A DNA stretch of 64,000 bases from Fasciolopsis buskii (taxonomy: Eukaryota > Platyhelminthes > Trematoda > Plagiorchiida > Fasciolidae): the NCBI GenBank assembly GCA_008360955.1, contig LUCM01009864.1:489755-553754 (forward strand), written 5' to 3'. The translations under genes were made by a program, and so were the position numbers. The stretch's first letter is position 1. Every line of letters begins with the position of its first letter. Under the pieces are notes generated by a model. It worked only from the letters and a program-made list of their open reading frames with translations, was not told the DNA's origin and searched no databases. Below, piece after piece: positions 1-14,039 of this stretch.

Positions 1-3000
1 TCTTTTTCTGGCTCATGGCTTCCCTCTTTCGTCATGATTCTGAAGGTACCTGATCGAAATTCAGATTTCAGCAAAGTAAATACATGCACATTGGCAAGCC
101 TCTTACTACTTCCAGTTTCAGTGATTTCAAATGCGCTGATGACATCGATTTGGGTTGCGCTTACAACGTTGAAGGCAGCTTTAGTCACCTGCAGGGTAAT
201 CTAATCGAAATCACTAACCAATCTTCCTCTCGTTTCTTGTCATTCAATATTCCTAAAAGTGTTAACGTCTTCTTTGATCTTCAGTGTGATTCCCGGTAAT
301 TACCTCTCCTCAATAACCCTCCACAACCCCCCACCCACATACACACCATCATTACCAAGCAAACTTTAGCACATCCAAACAGATTATGCTGCTAGTTAAC
401 CTAAGATGGATTGGACACAGTACTTCCTAGGCTACACATGTTTAACCTTCAGTGCACAAGATTTGCAGATTCTCGTTCTCGCTCACTAGACCGAGAAAGT
501 GCCTTATAAACGTGTTCATCAATTTGGCACTTCCTATACTCTCATCTTCTAGCTGTACTGCACCGCAGTATTCCTTTCTGGCCTGGAAAAAAGCAGTTGA
601 ATCATATCATCAAACTTTTAAAACCACTGGCATGTTGCAATGTAATTAGCAGAAGAATAACCGCTGGATTTCACCGTTCAGAAACCTTTTGACGCTTGTG
701 GTAAACTACTAGGCACTTTTCAATCCCACATTAAGGATTGTTTTTTGCACACGCTTTATCCCATTCTTCAACTTCTCGAGGTTTCACCGAGTAGAACAAC
801 CTTATTTCTTGCTTCGCTCGTTTGCGCGTAAATTGCCAACCGGTAATTGGTGACCTTAAGACACCCAAAAAAAAAACTGGATTCACACATTTGTTTTTCT
901 TCATTAGCATTTTATAAAGTCCTTTACATCACAATAAGCAGTGAGATTGGTTTATGCTTTTCCCTCCTTATTCGTCGTATATTTTGTTTATTAGGGCTGA
1001 ACATTCACCCTCATCTGGATGCATAAAAAATAACTATTGCATTTGACTAGTAACACCTTAAAAGACAATGGCCGGAGCAAGTGAACACAATTTACCACGT
1101 CCCTTTAGATCGTCACTAGTGTTTTCCATGGCATAGCTTACCGACATTTCGTACCCATGACAGAATGTCTGGTGATATGAATTTCTTCAGACCACAATGG
1201 GTAACTTCAGCAAGTAGTCAAAATGGGACTTCTGGAGCACGTGACTAAGTGACGATCGATGGGGACTGGATACTTTTATCTACCAGTGCACTGTCAAAGT
1301 GAACAAACGTGGAACTTTTCATTCCGCATGGGATTTTATATACATACATTATCTTATGAGTTATGAATTTTAGTGAACACCGATGACAGACACTTCAGGC
1401 ATGGTGAGCTCCCCTGAGGTCAAGCAATTCCTAAGTCAAAAGCAATTAAGATCATCGTTTAAAGAATGCAACGAAAGTAGTTACCCTCTGACAAAAAGCT
1501 GACGATACTTTCTTGCTTTCAAGTCCATCTCTCGACTACGGAGTTATTCGATTCCTGGATGTGAAGCTGACTTGCCGGTTCAAGCACACTTTATCTTTTC
1601 GGGGAAATTGTTGAATAGTTAAAATTAAAATCAAGTGTGGTGCATACATCGCCCGTGAAGAAACGATTGTTTTGTAACGAGTGAATGTGATGGATAAACA
1701 TTTGTCGAACAAGCAATGCGACACATCGATTACAATGAATGTCTTTTTTTACAAAATCGGGCACTGAATTGGTATGCGAATTCAGTAACAAAAGAAGCGG
1801 AGATTAAAAAACTACCGAAGACATTGAAATGTCATGGATTTGAGTTACACTAATGTGATTTCTTCCTCACCTGTCGGCCAGTGACAGGTTTCAGCTTTTT
1901 TTCTGGACTTTGATGCCAACCTGCTTCTGTCATAACATCTTTACCCGAATGAGCGAACTGGCCGAAGCACCAAAATTTGTAATTGTCTAACGGCTGCTTT
2001 GATTTTCAACCTACTCAGATCGGCTAAGGAGGAGATGACGTGTGGCTTCACAAAACAAAAGTGTAATTCATTGTCTGAACACAATAAGTCACAGGAAATG
2101 AGCCATACTTGAATGCGCAGGTGTGCTTAAACCTTCCCCGGGCGATTTCGCAGAAGTCTTCGAAACCAAGCGAGATGAGGAAGCATAGGATTTTGGAATA
2201 TTGAAGATTCACTCCCAGGCGTTTAAAGTTGATTGAAGCAATAAAAAAGAGAATGAATACCTTAAAGTCGATGCTATCATTTGTGAACATCCGGACTTTC
2301 GGGCCATGTGGTTCTTTTTCAGCTTCAAGCGATTAATATATTTAAGGTCATTGGAAAACAGATAAGCAATCTTAAGGTAATGTGGTCTGCGTGAATCGGA
2401 GAAACTTGCATAACTAAAATCGGTTTAGAGGCATTTAAATGATAAATGCACCAAACAACGGGACTTGACCGAGGCTTGATACCATAATAACCTACAGTGC
2501 TGCAGAATCACGTGGCGCGACCCACTTCCTTTACGTATAACCTCAAATTTGCCCTGCTTGTGACAAATAGTCAACGCTCGTAAGTTATGCTACAGAAATC
2601 CATGGGAGTAAGCGTTCTGACGCGAAGTTTCTTTTCAGCTAATAGTTGGAAATATTTTCCAACATTTTGGAATGTCCTCAGATTTTAGAGCAAACTTCGG
2701 CGTAAGAGGTTTTCTGGCGAGAACTGAAGCTGATCGAATTGCTGCTTACATTCAAAAGTTTTACCATTCCTTTACGAATAGACACACGACATGTGGTTTC
2801 TCGTGGAAAACTCGAATCTCGGAACCGAGTGGATGGGTGGTCCATGGTTGCCAATATACTTTCTTCCAACTGGTCTTTGGTTGCTTAAACGAATGAAGGA
2901 GATTAGTAAATAAATTTAAAGCTAGTCTGATCTGAATGAATGAGACCGCTGATATATTAACACCTTCCGCATTGTCTCTATGATTCTGGTGAGACATGCA

Positions 3001-6000
3001 AATAAAACCATAATCAACTGTAATCGGTGCACACTTGTTAATCAGTAATCCGCTAGAAAACGTATTTGTGTGTAATAAGTAATGACTACCAGTCACATTT
3101 TCGTACACAAAAGTAATCAAACAAAACGAACTGTGAATGCCTGACTTAGGAAGAAGCCTAGGTTTTGAATATCATCACATTTAACCGGCAGCCACGAAAC
3201 GAGTAAGGCCCCCGACATTGCACTCGAACGCCTCTAATGAAGGCGAAAAGAAAACGATGAGAATACCAAAAGTGAGTCAGCTGGGTTTTTCTGAAACACG
3301 TTGGGGTTCATTATCTAACGCGAAGTTGTTTGTATTACAAATGCGCTTAGGTTATCTGAAATGATAGCAAATAAATCATGCTGTTCATCAGTTTCATCTT
3401 CGTATTCAAACCCAAATTTCGTCCAAGACAAAATATTTCTTTCATGCATTAGCGCCTATGAGCTACAGGGAACAACCCCTTGGAATCCGCACAGGTCTGT
3501 GATGATGTCACTGGAACCAAGCCTAGACGCGACACCGGTACAGCTCGAAAACGGCAAAGCTGAAGGTCATCTCACTTTTACACGCTGACCGTGACAAAAT
3601 CGGTCCCAACTTCGCCGTTCGCTGCCCGATCATCGGTTGCCGAAATGAACTTGGTTACTTAAATCGAGTGGAACACTGCGGAGGTTTTCACCGTTCACCG
3701 TACACCAACCATGGTTTAGTGGTCTCAGGCTGTTTTTAGTAGTCTTGACTTGGGTTGGCATAAACAAACTTTGTTAAACAACGAATGTACGTCACATGTG
3801 GCTCATTAAAATGACCTCACAACTTGGTAAGCCTGGTAAAAATAGCGGTAACTTGAAGCAAGGAAATGTTTGATTGATCCAGCCCAGTACATGGCTATTT
3901 CACTAGACCGAATCCACTAAATGATGGTTAACGTTTAAGGAGCGAAATTGGTCAGTGGTAGCCTTGTTGACGTTAGGAACATGAACAGCCAATTCATGGG
4001 AGACTAGGATCCGTAAAAAGTGTTCTGCCATAAGCAATCTGCCTTGAAACCAGTAGATAGCTTTGTTCTGAATAATAACCAAATGCGGTCAAGTGCTGTT
4101 CACCCCGGTAGACTATTCATACGATAGTACTGATCTAGTTAGGAGTAAGTAATGGACTATATCCTAATTTATTAAGCAATTCTGCAAAAATCCCGACTGT
4201 GACTCATGTTCAACTTTTACATCGGAGAATAACGCGTGACTAGACATTAAAATGGTGAATAAATTATTAAAACGATAGAAAAATAACTGTTCATTGGTAC
4301 TGAAGTTTGCTTTTTGCAAAAGAATACGTTCGCTTATTTGTTTTTCAAACAATGCCCTTTGAAACGGTTACCCTGGGGTAGGTTACGTAATCGGCAGTGG
4401 AACACGAGGGGAGGAAAAGTCAAATCAAGTGATAAGACAGAACCGAGCGGAGTTGATGCGTGTTTAAAGACTAGCGTTTGTCTGCGCGTCTACCTAAGCA
4501 CCAGTCCCACTCTCTCTCTCTCTCAGCCTCGTAGTCCGCACGTTTGTGTGAGTGTGGAGGTGGTCTAGCATTCGATAAACGAAAAACGGACTGCCAATTC
4601 AGATGCATTGTTAATGCGATTATTTTACAGACAACCGCCCAATTTCCTGCACATGTTGATTGAATCAGCCTGGCAAACGGAATGAGCAAATGTCTCGGCT
4701 AGGAAACCGGAGAAAAAACATGCATTGAAAGGCTTCTTGAATATGTTGTCTCAGTACTTTGCACCTTCATTTCGATTAAATTATGTTTTGCTTATTTTAC
4801 TACGAGTGCTAACAGTCATGCGGACTTGTTTTCGTTCGTCAAAGCTGTTTTTAGATACCTGGCTGTATGATTAGGTGTGTCCGACAATGGGATCATTCTC
4901 CGGTAATAGGGCCTTATCTGATACGCACTGGATTCAGCAAGCTGTTGCAGGAGGAGTAGTGTCCTTCAACAGATGCACTGCCCCTAACGCGTAGTGTCAT
5001 GCGTCCGTCCCCTATCCTCAGCACCATACTCGGACATTTGCTTACCATTTGGGCTCAATACTTGTTATGCTCGTTTTGGAAAAAGGCACAACCCAAAACA
5101 TTCAAGAAAATGATTGGAAATGGCGGGGCAGGGCATACATCGCGAAGCGGTTTCTTCATAAGGTGATGAGTGACAATCTGACTACTAGATATTCGTTAAG
5201 ACTAATAATTTCGGTGAATCATTCATTACGATTAAGCTGTCATTTGCAGTATGTCCAGTTCTATGCGATTGTGAGCGTAAAAATAAGACAACCGGAAGCG
5301 CACCGTGAATTCGTTCCCGTTAAACTAGCAACATTCTTGTCCAGTTTCGATCGATCAATCAACCGGTCAGAGGGTTAGTAAACCAAAATTCCGTCTTTAC
5401 CTAGGGATGTGTTCTATCGTCAGGCCATCCCCCAGTCTATCTATTTTTACATCCATCTCAAATGACCGTACCCTATACAAGGTTGGTTATCGGCATAATC
5501 AGTCGAAGCCGACCAACTACGCAGAGTAAATGGCTACCGCTGGAAATGAGTACAAAGAGGTAAACGACAACATGAACTGGTGACCCTCAGCGTCATGCGT
5601 ACTACGTTTGTTATCTTTATACGTCCTTTATTATTGAAGTCAGGGCGTACAAGCCGTTTTGAAAAACACTGGTTGGATGGACGGCACCTGATAAAAACTG
5701 AATTCACGCTTGCTAAACTGAACCCTGCAACATTTAGGATTCTCGAAAATAAAAATACGCAATTATTTAAACACTTACGGACATTGATTCGCCTGTCTCG
5801 GAAACCACTCCCAAAACTCATCGGATCTGTTAAACGTTAATTGTTCTATCTTTTCATATCACTGAATTTTGTTGAGCTTCGTCGCCTAATCGCCATATAT
5901 GCAACTTTAAATGAATGCTACTTAAAAAGGAAGTAATTCGGCAATAGTGGGCCACGATATTACCGTAATTCTGAAAAGATGAGGCTGCTACCGAACACGA

Positions 6001-7908
6001 ATAATACATGAGATTAGAAGAACAAGAGTTACCAGCTAGATTTCACCTGGAGTTCAGTTAACTAGCACGATATGCGTAGTACAGATAAAATTCAAGCGGC
6101 TCTTTTAATAGAGTACTAGCTGGAATGATTCTTTACTGTGTGCCATTGAATAAATAGTACTGAGTACATCCATCGAAATCAAATCAGATAAAAACTGCGG
6201 CGTTATCTGTATCCCTTTTCACGTCTGGGAAAACAGAGCACATGAACGCGTCCCGCGTACACCGGGCTTGTTAAGCCTACACCACCGACTGTGCAGTTAG
6301 ATCACACTCGAGAGTCTGGATGACTGACAAACTAAACCGGTTCTTCGGTTACTAAGACAATATTCCCGACGCATCTTTCAATGCTTTCTAAACCAGTTTT
6401 TGTCCTTTTGATTGTAATCATCTTGACAAGTCAATTTCTGATTTTACTGTGTTAATTGCGTTGCGTAATCACCAGAGGGCGCCAGGTAGATTGGCTTTTT
6501 CGCCACAAAACCGTCATATCACCTGGCCACTTTGGTATATGAGGACGACTTGCCGCCCTCGGACACAGTGTCACAAACCTGATCTTCTGAGAATTTGCGT
6601 GGTTTTGTACCATTAAAATTTCAATGTCACAGCTTTCGGTTGATCCGAGTCATGCAATGGACGACTCTAGCTGCCACGACCTGTACCGCTTTCGTGGAAT
6701 TCGTGCTTCAAGTATGTTATGCACATTTCATCTAGCTAATGTCCATGACTTATGCACATGCTCTGGGGAAATAGTGCGCCTAGACAAATCGCAAAAAAGA
6801 TTCAACCCGATGCGGTTAGCAACCAGATACAACAAAATGCACGCCAAATGCATTTCAAATGTCCTCCATACGCCAAACTCCTTGTTGATGTCAGGAGCCA
6901 CGTGATCAATTTCCTTAACTAGATTTTAATCTGACGTTGCTATGAAACTTGTTGGTTTGCAGCGTTCACTTTTAAGTTCGGAGTTTCCAACAGAAAAACG
7001 GCTACTTCGATAACGTCACGTAGCGGAAACAAAATTCATTGCAAATGTTATCTTGGTACAGCACTGCTGCTGACTAATCGGAAATAAGCAGTTGACTATG
7101 TTCTCTTTTATTACGAGTGCATTGAACAGATATCCCCTCAAAACAAATATTGTTTCCAATTGCTTCTGTGGCACATGTGGACTGCTGGTACCAAATATGA
7201 TCAGTACAAACCTAAAAACACATCGATCAACATTTTTTGGCAGGCAACGTCACTTTTGCATAGTATACTTGGAACTAGATGACGCCATGTAAGGTGGAAG
7301 TCAACAGAATAAAAAGTCCGATAGACATTTCATTAACGAAGTAACCGGTACTCACGGTGTCTCTATGTCCGGCGACTATACTACGTATTACGGAGGGAAA
7401 AACAATTAAGAATTCACCTGGTTTCTATGCCTTCTGCACTTAGTCTGGTTACACAAATAATACTGGGTTCCTTTGCCAGGTAGTTATAAAATTCATCCGT
7501 TTAATGTGTACAAACCCACGCACACACACAAACGGGAACAAAAGACATACTTCGACTGTTCTACATGTAAACTGTCAATTCCCTTATATTTATTGAACGG
7601 GATAGATGACGTTAAATGATCTTATTCACCATAATGTGTGGTTTCTCAAAACTTATGCAATTCAGTTCAATGTAGTTTCTACGGCCATTAGAATTATATC
7701 AGATCGTTCACGGGGTCATCTACTCAGATAGAAAAAAAGAGCCAGAAGTAGTGGAAAGCTGGCTACAAATTAATGGCCCGAAAGGTTTATTTTCAATTAC
7801 AAGAACACCACTCTCTGAATGATGTACTGAGTCGAAAAGCTCTTTCAATCTACTTGTTTCAACTAGTTCTTTCCCTAGAACAGCAAAGTCCAAATTCTAG
7901 CCAGTCCA
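1..7908. other. unassigned non-coding stretch
   Basis: I see no supportable gene here. Open frames reach only 119 codons (2761-3120, minus) and overlap frames on the other strand, as at 2672-2896 and 5534-5840, where both strands are open. None of the translations shows a family motif that I recognise. Apart from a short CT run at 4510-4524 there is no repeat that I could match to another part of the window. It is probably intergenic or intronic DNA, or repeats too old to recognise by eye. Confidence 0.6.
4510..4524. repeat. short CT microsatellite
   Basis: An uninterrupted alternation of C and T runs for 15 bases. It is too short to suggest anything beyond a simple repeat. Confidence 0.85.
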
Positions 7909-7937
7909 GCATTTTGCACTTCGAAGGTGCAAAATGC
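7909..7937. other. perfect 11-bp hairpin, 7-nt loop
   Basis: The arms GCATTTTGCAC (7909-7919) and GTGCAAAATGC (7927-7937) are exact reverse complements separated by TTCGAAG. The stem is tight and has no mismatch. It lies in otherwise featureless sequence, so I assign no function. It could be the centre of a small foldback transposon or a chance structure. Confidence 0.8.
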
Positions 7938-8043
7938 ATCCCATACATATCGGTGTATCATCACACACACAAAGAAGGAAACTCAAAAAATATACTCCAG
8001 TAATCAGTCAGAAACAAAACATTGTCAGATAATTTCCTACCCG
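7938..8043. other. unassigned
   Basis: Short non-coding spacer between the hairpin and the AGTA microsatellite. Nothing was recognised. Confidence 0.5.

Positions 8044-8080
<37 letters not shown>
8044..8080. repeat. AGTA microsatellite, about 9 units
   Basis: A perfect tetranucleotide array of 37 bases (AGTA or any rotation of it). No interruptions are visible, so it may be polymorphic in length. Confidence 0.97.
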
Positions 8081-8468
8081 TTGTTCTAACTTGATGGTAG
8101 GATGAGTATTTAATCGATTTGTTTACAAAGTTGGACGAGAACAAATTTAAAGATGAATAATTCGCGTTGTGAACAAGGGTGAAACATCACCGATGGTGGT
8201 CAAGTAAATGTAGCATCTGTCGCCGGTCACTTTGATGGTGGACAGTAATTCCTTAATGCCTGGATCTTCACCACATCTGACCTTATTTGGTTCTATGCAA
8301 ATCTAACTTTCGAGGTCAAGTTTACCTGTTCTACCTGCCTTCGTGTAGTGGGCCCTAGTGGTTATGGGACGTGCTATTTCACCCACCAGCATGCATGGAA
8401 CATGCCCTAAACAAGCGCAATGCGTGTGGTATTAGAAATGAGGCAGTAAAAACTAAAAACATTTATCC

Positions 8469-8500
8469 AGTGTTAGATAATTCGGTTTTTAGCTAACACT
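8469..8500. other. 8-bp hairpin with 16-nt loop
   Basis: AGTGTTAG (8469-8476) and CTAACACT (8493-8500) are exact reverse complements. The rest of 8081-8689 holds nothing else that I can name. This may be chance. Confidence 0.55.
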
Positions 8501-8689
8501 GATAGCAGGATATTTTTAGTGGGTTTAGTTTAGCCAGACTGGGGAACAATAAGTGCAAAAGTACTGCGGTTACGCAAAGCCAATTGTTTCGTCAACCCTC
8601 TTAGTGAAACGTTGCTGCAAAAGGAAAAAATGTTATCAGCCTGCTGTCTACTCTGATTCACGTTTGATTGTATCTAACATATGTTTTCT

Positions 8690-9300
8690 CGGTCGTCCGA
8701 ATGATAGTTCAGGTATGTTTGGGATCCACTATGCATCTTCGAAATGCAGAATGCTGTTGCTGAACTGGACTGGCTCAATGCCGATCCTTGTTCTTGCAGG
8801 GTGCAAGTGGTTGAGGTGGGGCGATTCAGTGACTTGGTGATCGTATATCGCATGAAGCGTCTTCGCCAGTTCAAAAGGCTCCATTGGTAATCATCAGTTT
8901 GAGGAATACGGGGCTTTGTCGTGACATTCGGTTATCGATAAAAGGTCGAGTATATGCAGCGACATCAAGGCCCGTATTGCTATACCGTTACGAAACATGG
9001 CCATTAAGCGCCGAAGATCGGCGAAGACGTTTGGTATTTGAACATCGATGTTTTTATAATATTGGTAGAATATGATGACAGAAATTTGAGTCATTGAAAC
9101 AAGCACTAAATGTGAAAAGGTTACTTTAGTTTGGACATGATTTTCGCATGTCCACAGAACGCCTTACTCGTTGTGCGCTGTTCTCCTTAACAGGTAATGG
9201 TTAGAAGACGGTTGGGCATGGCCAGTCGATGGGATGAAACGAAAGCCGCCACGGACAACGAACCGCCCATAACATTTTGTGCGGAAAGTTAGGGACTTTG
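8690..9300 (+). mobile_element. RTE-like non-LTR retrotransposon remnant (RT C-terminus)
   Basis: Three conceptual segments read in order like the downstream end of an RTE-type reverse transcriptase. The first (about 8718-8800) contains SSKCRMLLLNWTGS, matching the usual 'APSKCKMLLQDW' stretch after the RT catalytic core. The second (8920-9070) contains RDIRLSIKGRVYAA, then PVLLYRYETWPL and HRCFYNIGRI. The third (9130-9200) contains GHDFRMSTERL, like the usual 'GHVLRMP..RLPRRAL' near the C-terminus. A frame change separates the first and second segments, and two stops separate the second and third. The RT catalytic core and the endonuclease are absent, so the copy is 5' truncated and dead. 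The motif comparison is from memory of fluke elements. Confidence 0.8.
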
Positions 9301-11824
9301 AGATTTGGTTCAAAAATTCAGCCTAAAATGACACCCACGAAATAAGGAATATTGGTTGATTTAGAATTAGAATGCCTAAGTTTCCAATAAATTTTCTTTC
9401 CGCAAAACGATCGCTAACATCGCGTACTGACGTTGCCCACGACTTAAATCAATAACCGTTATTCTCTCGCTTCTATCTCGCGATAAATAAAACCAAGTAA
9501 CTAACAGGGCTACGGCCTCATTGATTCGTGAGGATCTACATTGGACCGCATGTGGCGAAAATATTTATTTTTACTTCTATTCCTGAAGCACGTGAACAGT
9601 AAGTGTTATTGTAGTCCGTTGGAATTCCGGTCAAAATGCCGTTCTATTTCATAATTTGCCAAAGTAATTGCAGAGAGAGAAAAATTAGAAAATAATCCAT
9701 TGTCTTAGAAGCTGATTTTTCTCTACATGCATTTCATGACAGACTGATCATTTTTCGACCAGAAGGGAATTGAAGCTTTTCGGAAAATCTGTCACAGTTA
9801 TTGTACATCATCCGCCAGGTCCACTCAGTAAAAAAAGTTAATTTTGCCAAGCAACCAAGGTCGCGGGTGAGAAACTGCAGACAGCCATGTTTGCAGAAGC
9901 CGAATAATATAATGTGATGCAAAAAAGTAATGCTAAATACTAAATAGATTGAGATAAAGATCACGAGAGGGGAAGTAGACTGCGCATTCGATGCGTCTTT
10001 CCATCTCTGGAATGCAAATCATCGCATTGAAGTTAGAAATCACTGAAAGCAGCTACCAATCCTGTGGGTCAGGGTTTTGCTATCATTGGTGTTTTCGAAT
10101 TAGGATTACTATGCACGGACGTGGGAAGAGCCCCGGGCGGAATGTAGATCCGTCCTTCAAGCGGTCAAAACATTCGGCGACTATTTTCACCTTGAGAATG
10201 ATCTCTAGTTTCACTGTTAGTAAGGTCACTCTATTGTATCCTGGACGTGACAAGTTCAAATCAATGTGAGCATCGCAAGTGATAAACACTGGGCTAGTAC
10301 GAATTTCGATTTGATTATTTGCGTTTCACGTTTCTTATGGCAAAATGTCGAATCATATGTCCCAAATTCTAAACGTTCTGTTCCATTGTCCAAAGAAGCG
10401 GAACCAGGAGCAGAGAACCTTTGTATGCTTGTTTATTTCGCAAGAAAAAATGAAGTTAAATGCAAAATGCAAATGATACCACAGTGCATTCTGGCAAAAG
10501 CTGGAACGTGTAACTTACGCAGATTTGTGTGTTACGTGGTTATTACGAAAAATCCACAAATTGGATAATCCAGTTTGACGATTCAGGTATACGTCAGATC
10601 ATTTGCAATCACCTACAGCGTCCAAATATCCACACTCTGACGTCGTACGTCTTTTTGAGGGAAGTGCGGACGGGTTTGGTTGATGCAAGACAGTTTCATG
10701 TAACATTTGATTCTCTGTGATTGGTTCCCAAATGACCAATCAAATTCGCTCGATTTGACGGTCGCACAAATACCACCAGTTTCCCAGACGCAGTAGAGAC
10801 ATTTTGACGGTGATCGCACAGATAGTTTGCCTGTTCACTCACGTGTAGATTCACGTTCCTTCGGGTGTGCACACGCACGTACGCAGTGCATCGTTAGCGC
10901 AGGCACCCGAGTTCAAAGTTCGCACCGCCATAGGATAGCCGCCTGTGCTAGACACTGCAGCTTCATATCCTTGTGAGCCCACGTTCTGGAACTAATCCGA
11001 GGACTTATCATGAAAAATTGTTAGGCTAATACCAGAGGAAACGTTGCTCACTCACTAGTCCATGTAAAAAGACTTCGGTTCTAATGAATATTTCGAATGG
11101 CAAAATATGGGAGCGTGTTGTATCAACACTCGACTTGTTACTAAATTCCACGGGAGCAATGCGCGGCCATCGCATCTGGCTTGCGTGAACTCGCCACCCA
11201 ATTCATATTCAAGCGGCCCCGAATGGAGCGCTAACCATAATTAGGCAATGAACAATCGAACACGAAGTTCAAGTGATTCCTTATGACTGTCGAGGAATAA
11301 TTTGATATTGACACCATAAGGCAATGTCTTTTCATTGTCAGCTTATCTCTTGTCACAGATGGTTTCCTAAGGGGAAACCTACTTTCTAGTAAGCCTACAT
11401 AAAGCAAAGAACAGTGAAAAGAAAATTTGTAGCCTTTTCATTTGCGATTGTTGTATTCAGATTCGAATCCTCACTTGTGAAGCCCAATTGATTTACGCTT
11501 CTGATAACCATTATAAGCAAGGCTAGCATAACACGCCGCTGCAGAGAAGAAGGTTCCATAATTTCCAACGGTGAGTTGTTGTTGATGATGATGCGCTCTG
11601 ATTTATCTTGAGAACAAATTATTGAAAGTAAAGTATCAAGAGGTCATCCATTGTGCACTAAGCAATAAGGCTGATTTAGACTGACGCTATTTCAAGTTCA
11701 TTGATTTTCGAAAACAATAGGTGAATATAGCTTCTATATCTTTCTTCCTCCAGTATTTGAGTGACAATGTTTACTCTTCTCAGGGGCGGGGCTGTCAGCT
11801 CAGATCAGTCCAACATGCCGGTTA
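9301..11824. other. unassigned stretch with one small hairpin
   Basis: I see no gene. Frames of up to 100 codons (10266-10568) have no recognisable domain and overlap frames on the other strand. A perfect 8-bp hairpin lies at 10718-10742: TGATTGGT pairs with ACCAATCA around a 9-nt loop. A lone pol III box-B look-alike at 11461-11471 has no matching box A. Confidence 0.5.
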
Positions 11825-11905
11825 ACATGTCGTTATATGAGGATTCGAATTAGTGACCTTCGGAGTGAAACATCATAATGTTGTCCGTCTAATCACTCCC
11901 AAACT
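11825..11905 (-). mobile_element. degenerate tRNA-like SINE head, possibly SINE-A
   Basis: On the minus strand a box-A-like AGTGATTAGACGG is followed by a box-B-like TTCGAATCCTC. The AAGGTCAC just before box B and the CCTC just after it resemble the same positions in the SINE-A copies at 14.1 and 29.9 kb. The body and tail that define that family cannot be followed here, so membership is a guess. Confidence 0.35.
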
Positions 11906-14039
11906 GCAAACATGTGGACGTTGAACTGACTAGCGGTGCATGAATTCTAACTCCGAGTCAGTTTAAAATCAGGCACTGTTCTCGTTTCCCCTAGTCCGGT
12001 GCTGCTTTCATTCCTGTTTGAAGATTGTGAGCTTCACAAAACTTATGCATATGTTGGCCAAAAAATATTGGTTTGAATGATATATGCATAAAAGGTTCAT
12101 CCCACGCAACTGATATCCCAATCACGGAAATTATTTTTTTTACTAAGGCGACCACGCGAAAAAAAACACGTTGATTGAGAAAAAAGAAAGTGTGGCCAAT
12201 TGTCAGAGACGATAATTCTGCCGCGCTCAAATTCAAGCAGGTTAGGCCGACGTCAGATGGATTTCCACTTTTGGTTCTATCGTATTTTTGATTTTACACA
12301 AATGATCATAAACGTTTTGTGAACAAGTTTCCCTCTAGAGTATATAGCCAATGGTTAGTCAGACAGACTTTCATCGTTGTCGGTTCCAATTACCGATCGT
12401 CTCCCCGCGTTTTCCAGTTGGTGGACACGAAGCACGGATAACGGACTAGGCGCATAGACCGTTTTAGGTAGCCTTCGACAATTCCGTCTCGTTAGCCCGA
12501 AGGTTACATACAACGAACTAGTCGAAAATCAACGATCGACAAATAACCTAAGCTATAGTGACATTCCAAAAACTCAAACTGCTCCAATAATTATTGCAAT
12601 GATGCAGTAAAATACGCAGTGTGTTTGATATGGGCAGTTATTTGAGGCGATTTTCTTGTATTTGTTCAGTATAATTTTTCTTGAAGATACGGGCTGCAGC
12701 AGAAACGCGTGTAAAATGAAGAACAAAGCTAATGAAGGTATCCGCGTTTTCTTTATTTGCTTACCTTTGCTGGCAACCGGGATTTGCGGGGATTTTTTTG
12801 TAACTCTCGTTCGAATAAGACGGATCACAATTTGCCCAGTACTACTCACCAAACAACTGTGCATCATCCTAGCTACCTTTAAATCTTACTTATCTTTACA
12901 TCTTCACTGTCTGCAGAAAGATTCTTGATACTTCATCTTGAGTTCATTGGAACTAATACGTTTAGACCTAATTTTAAAACCTCAAATTCATTCGATTTGT
13001 AGTGCGTGACTTCGTTACGAAATGTCATCCATTTCCCCTTCTAACAGTACATCGACGTCGATTTCTCTTTTGCTGAAATCTTGCACGCATTCAAAGATAA
13101 ATCAGAAGAGCAAACACAGATTGTGGCCACCGGGATGAAATTTTTCGTGAACCTTTTAATGATCCGCGTGAGACTAAATAGAGTTAGCTTGTTTTGACAT
13201 TCCAAAATACTTTTTCCTCTTTCATGACTATCGAGTGTATTTCCCATAAGAGACAGGTCGAAAGTCGCAATGTGTCACAGAGCAAGACTCACGACTGTTG
13301 CAAAATCTGAGGTCCCCCGCCTTCCTGTCGTCGTTGACCAAGTTAAGGATGGGATCTTCAGAAATACCAGAAGAAAACTTTCGCTGAACTGTAAAATCTA
13401 ATAGAACGTTATTTGAAAAAAGCTGTTCACTCTTCACCCGGGGGCGTTCTCACTATAGCCACGGTTTTACTCAGACGGTATTGGTTACACACTGTCTCGA
13501 ATTTTGTCGTAACCTGTCCGTTGAGACCATACAGTTACCAGGGGTGTGTTGCCTTGGGAAATGGGAAACAGAAAATCTAAGATAATTATGATATTATATT
13601 TCTTTCCTTCAAAAGGCTACAAAATACGTTGATGCTGCAAAACTACTGACACTTATCAACAGCCAGTTTAATAGGGGAATTTTCAATACAGATTGGATGT
13701 TTGGCTAGCATCCAGAAGGCTTCAGTTTATTTGAGCATCATAGACACCCAGGTCTATCACAAAAGTAATGGCCTATCCGAAATCGCAGATTCCGGAGTGT
13801 CGATCGAAATCAAAATCTCGGACTATCTCATAAATGGGAGAATAAGTGCTTCTATGAGCGTCCATTGCATGTCTCTCGACAAAAAATCACTATATACAAT
13901 TCTAAGGGATCTAGAAAAGTTTACTGATTCTCGTAAACCTCAACTGTGAATCTAATTATTCACGTCCTTTCAATGCCGGCTTCGAAAATCACAAATTGCT
14001 CTTCCCTTATGTTTCATCGTTTTTTATTTTTTCACTTCC
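11906..14039. other. unassigned stretch
   Basis: I see no supportable gene or repeat. Frames at 12574-12867 (minus) and 12656-12928 (plus) cover each other and have no family motif. Confidence 0.5.

Noticed and set aside
8044..8080. Tandem array considered as a CRISPR-like or minisatellite structure
   Set aside because: The unit is four bases with no spacers, so it is a plain microsatellite. No CRISPR-type array was seen anywhere in the window.
11455..11475. Box-B-like ATTCGAATCCTC on the plus strand
   Set aside because: No box A lies upstream and no SINE body or tail lies downstream.
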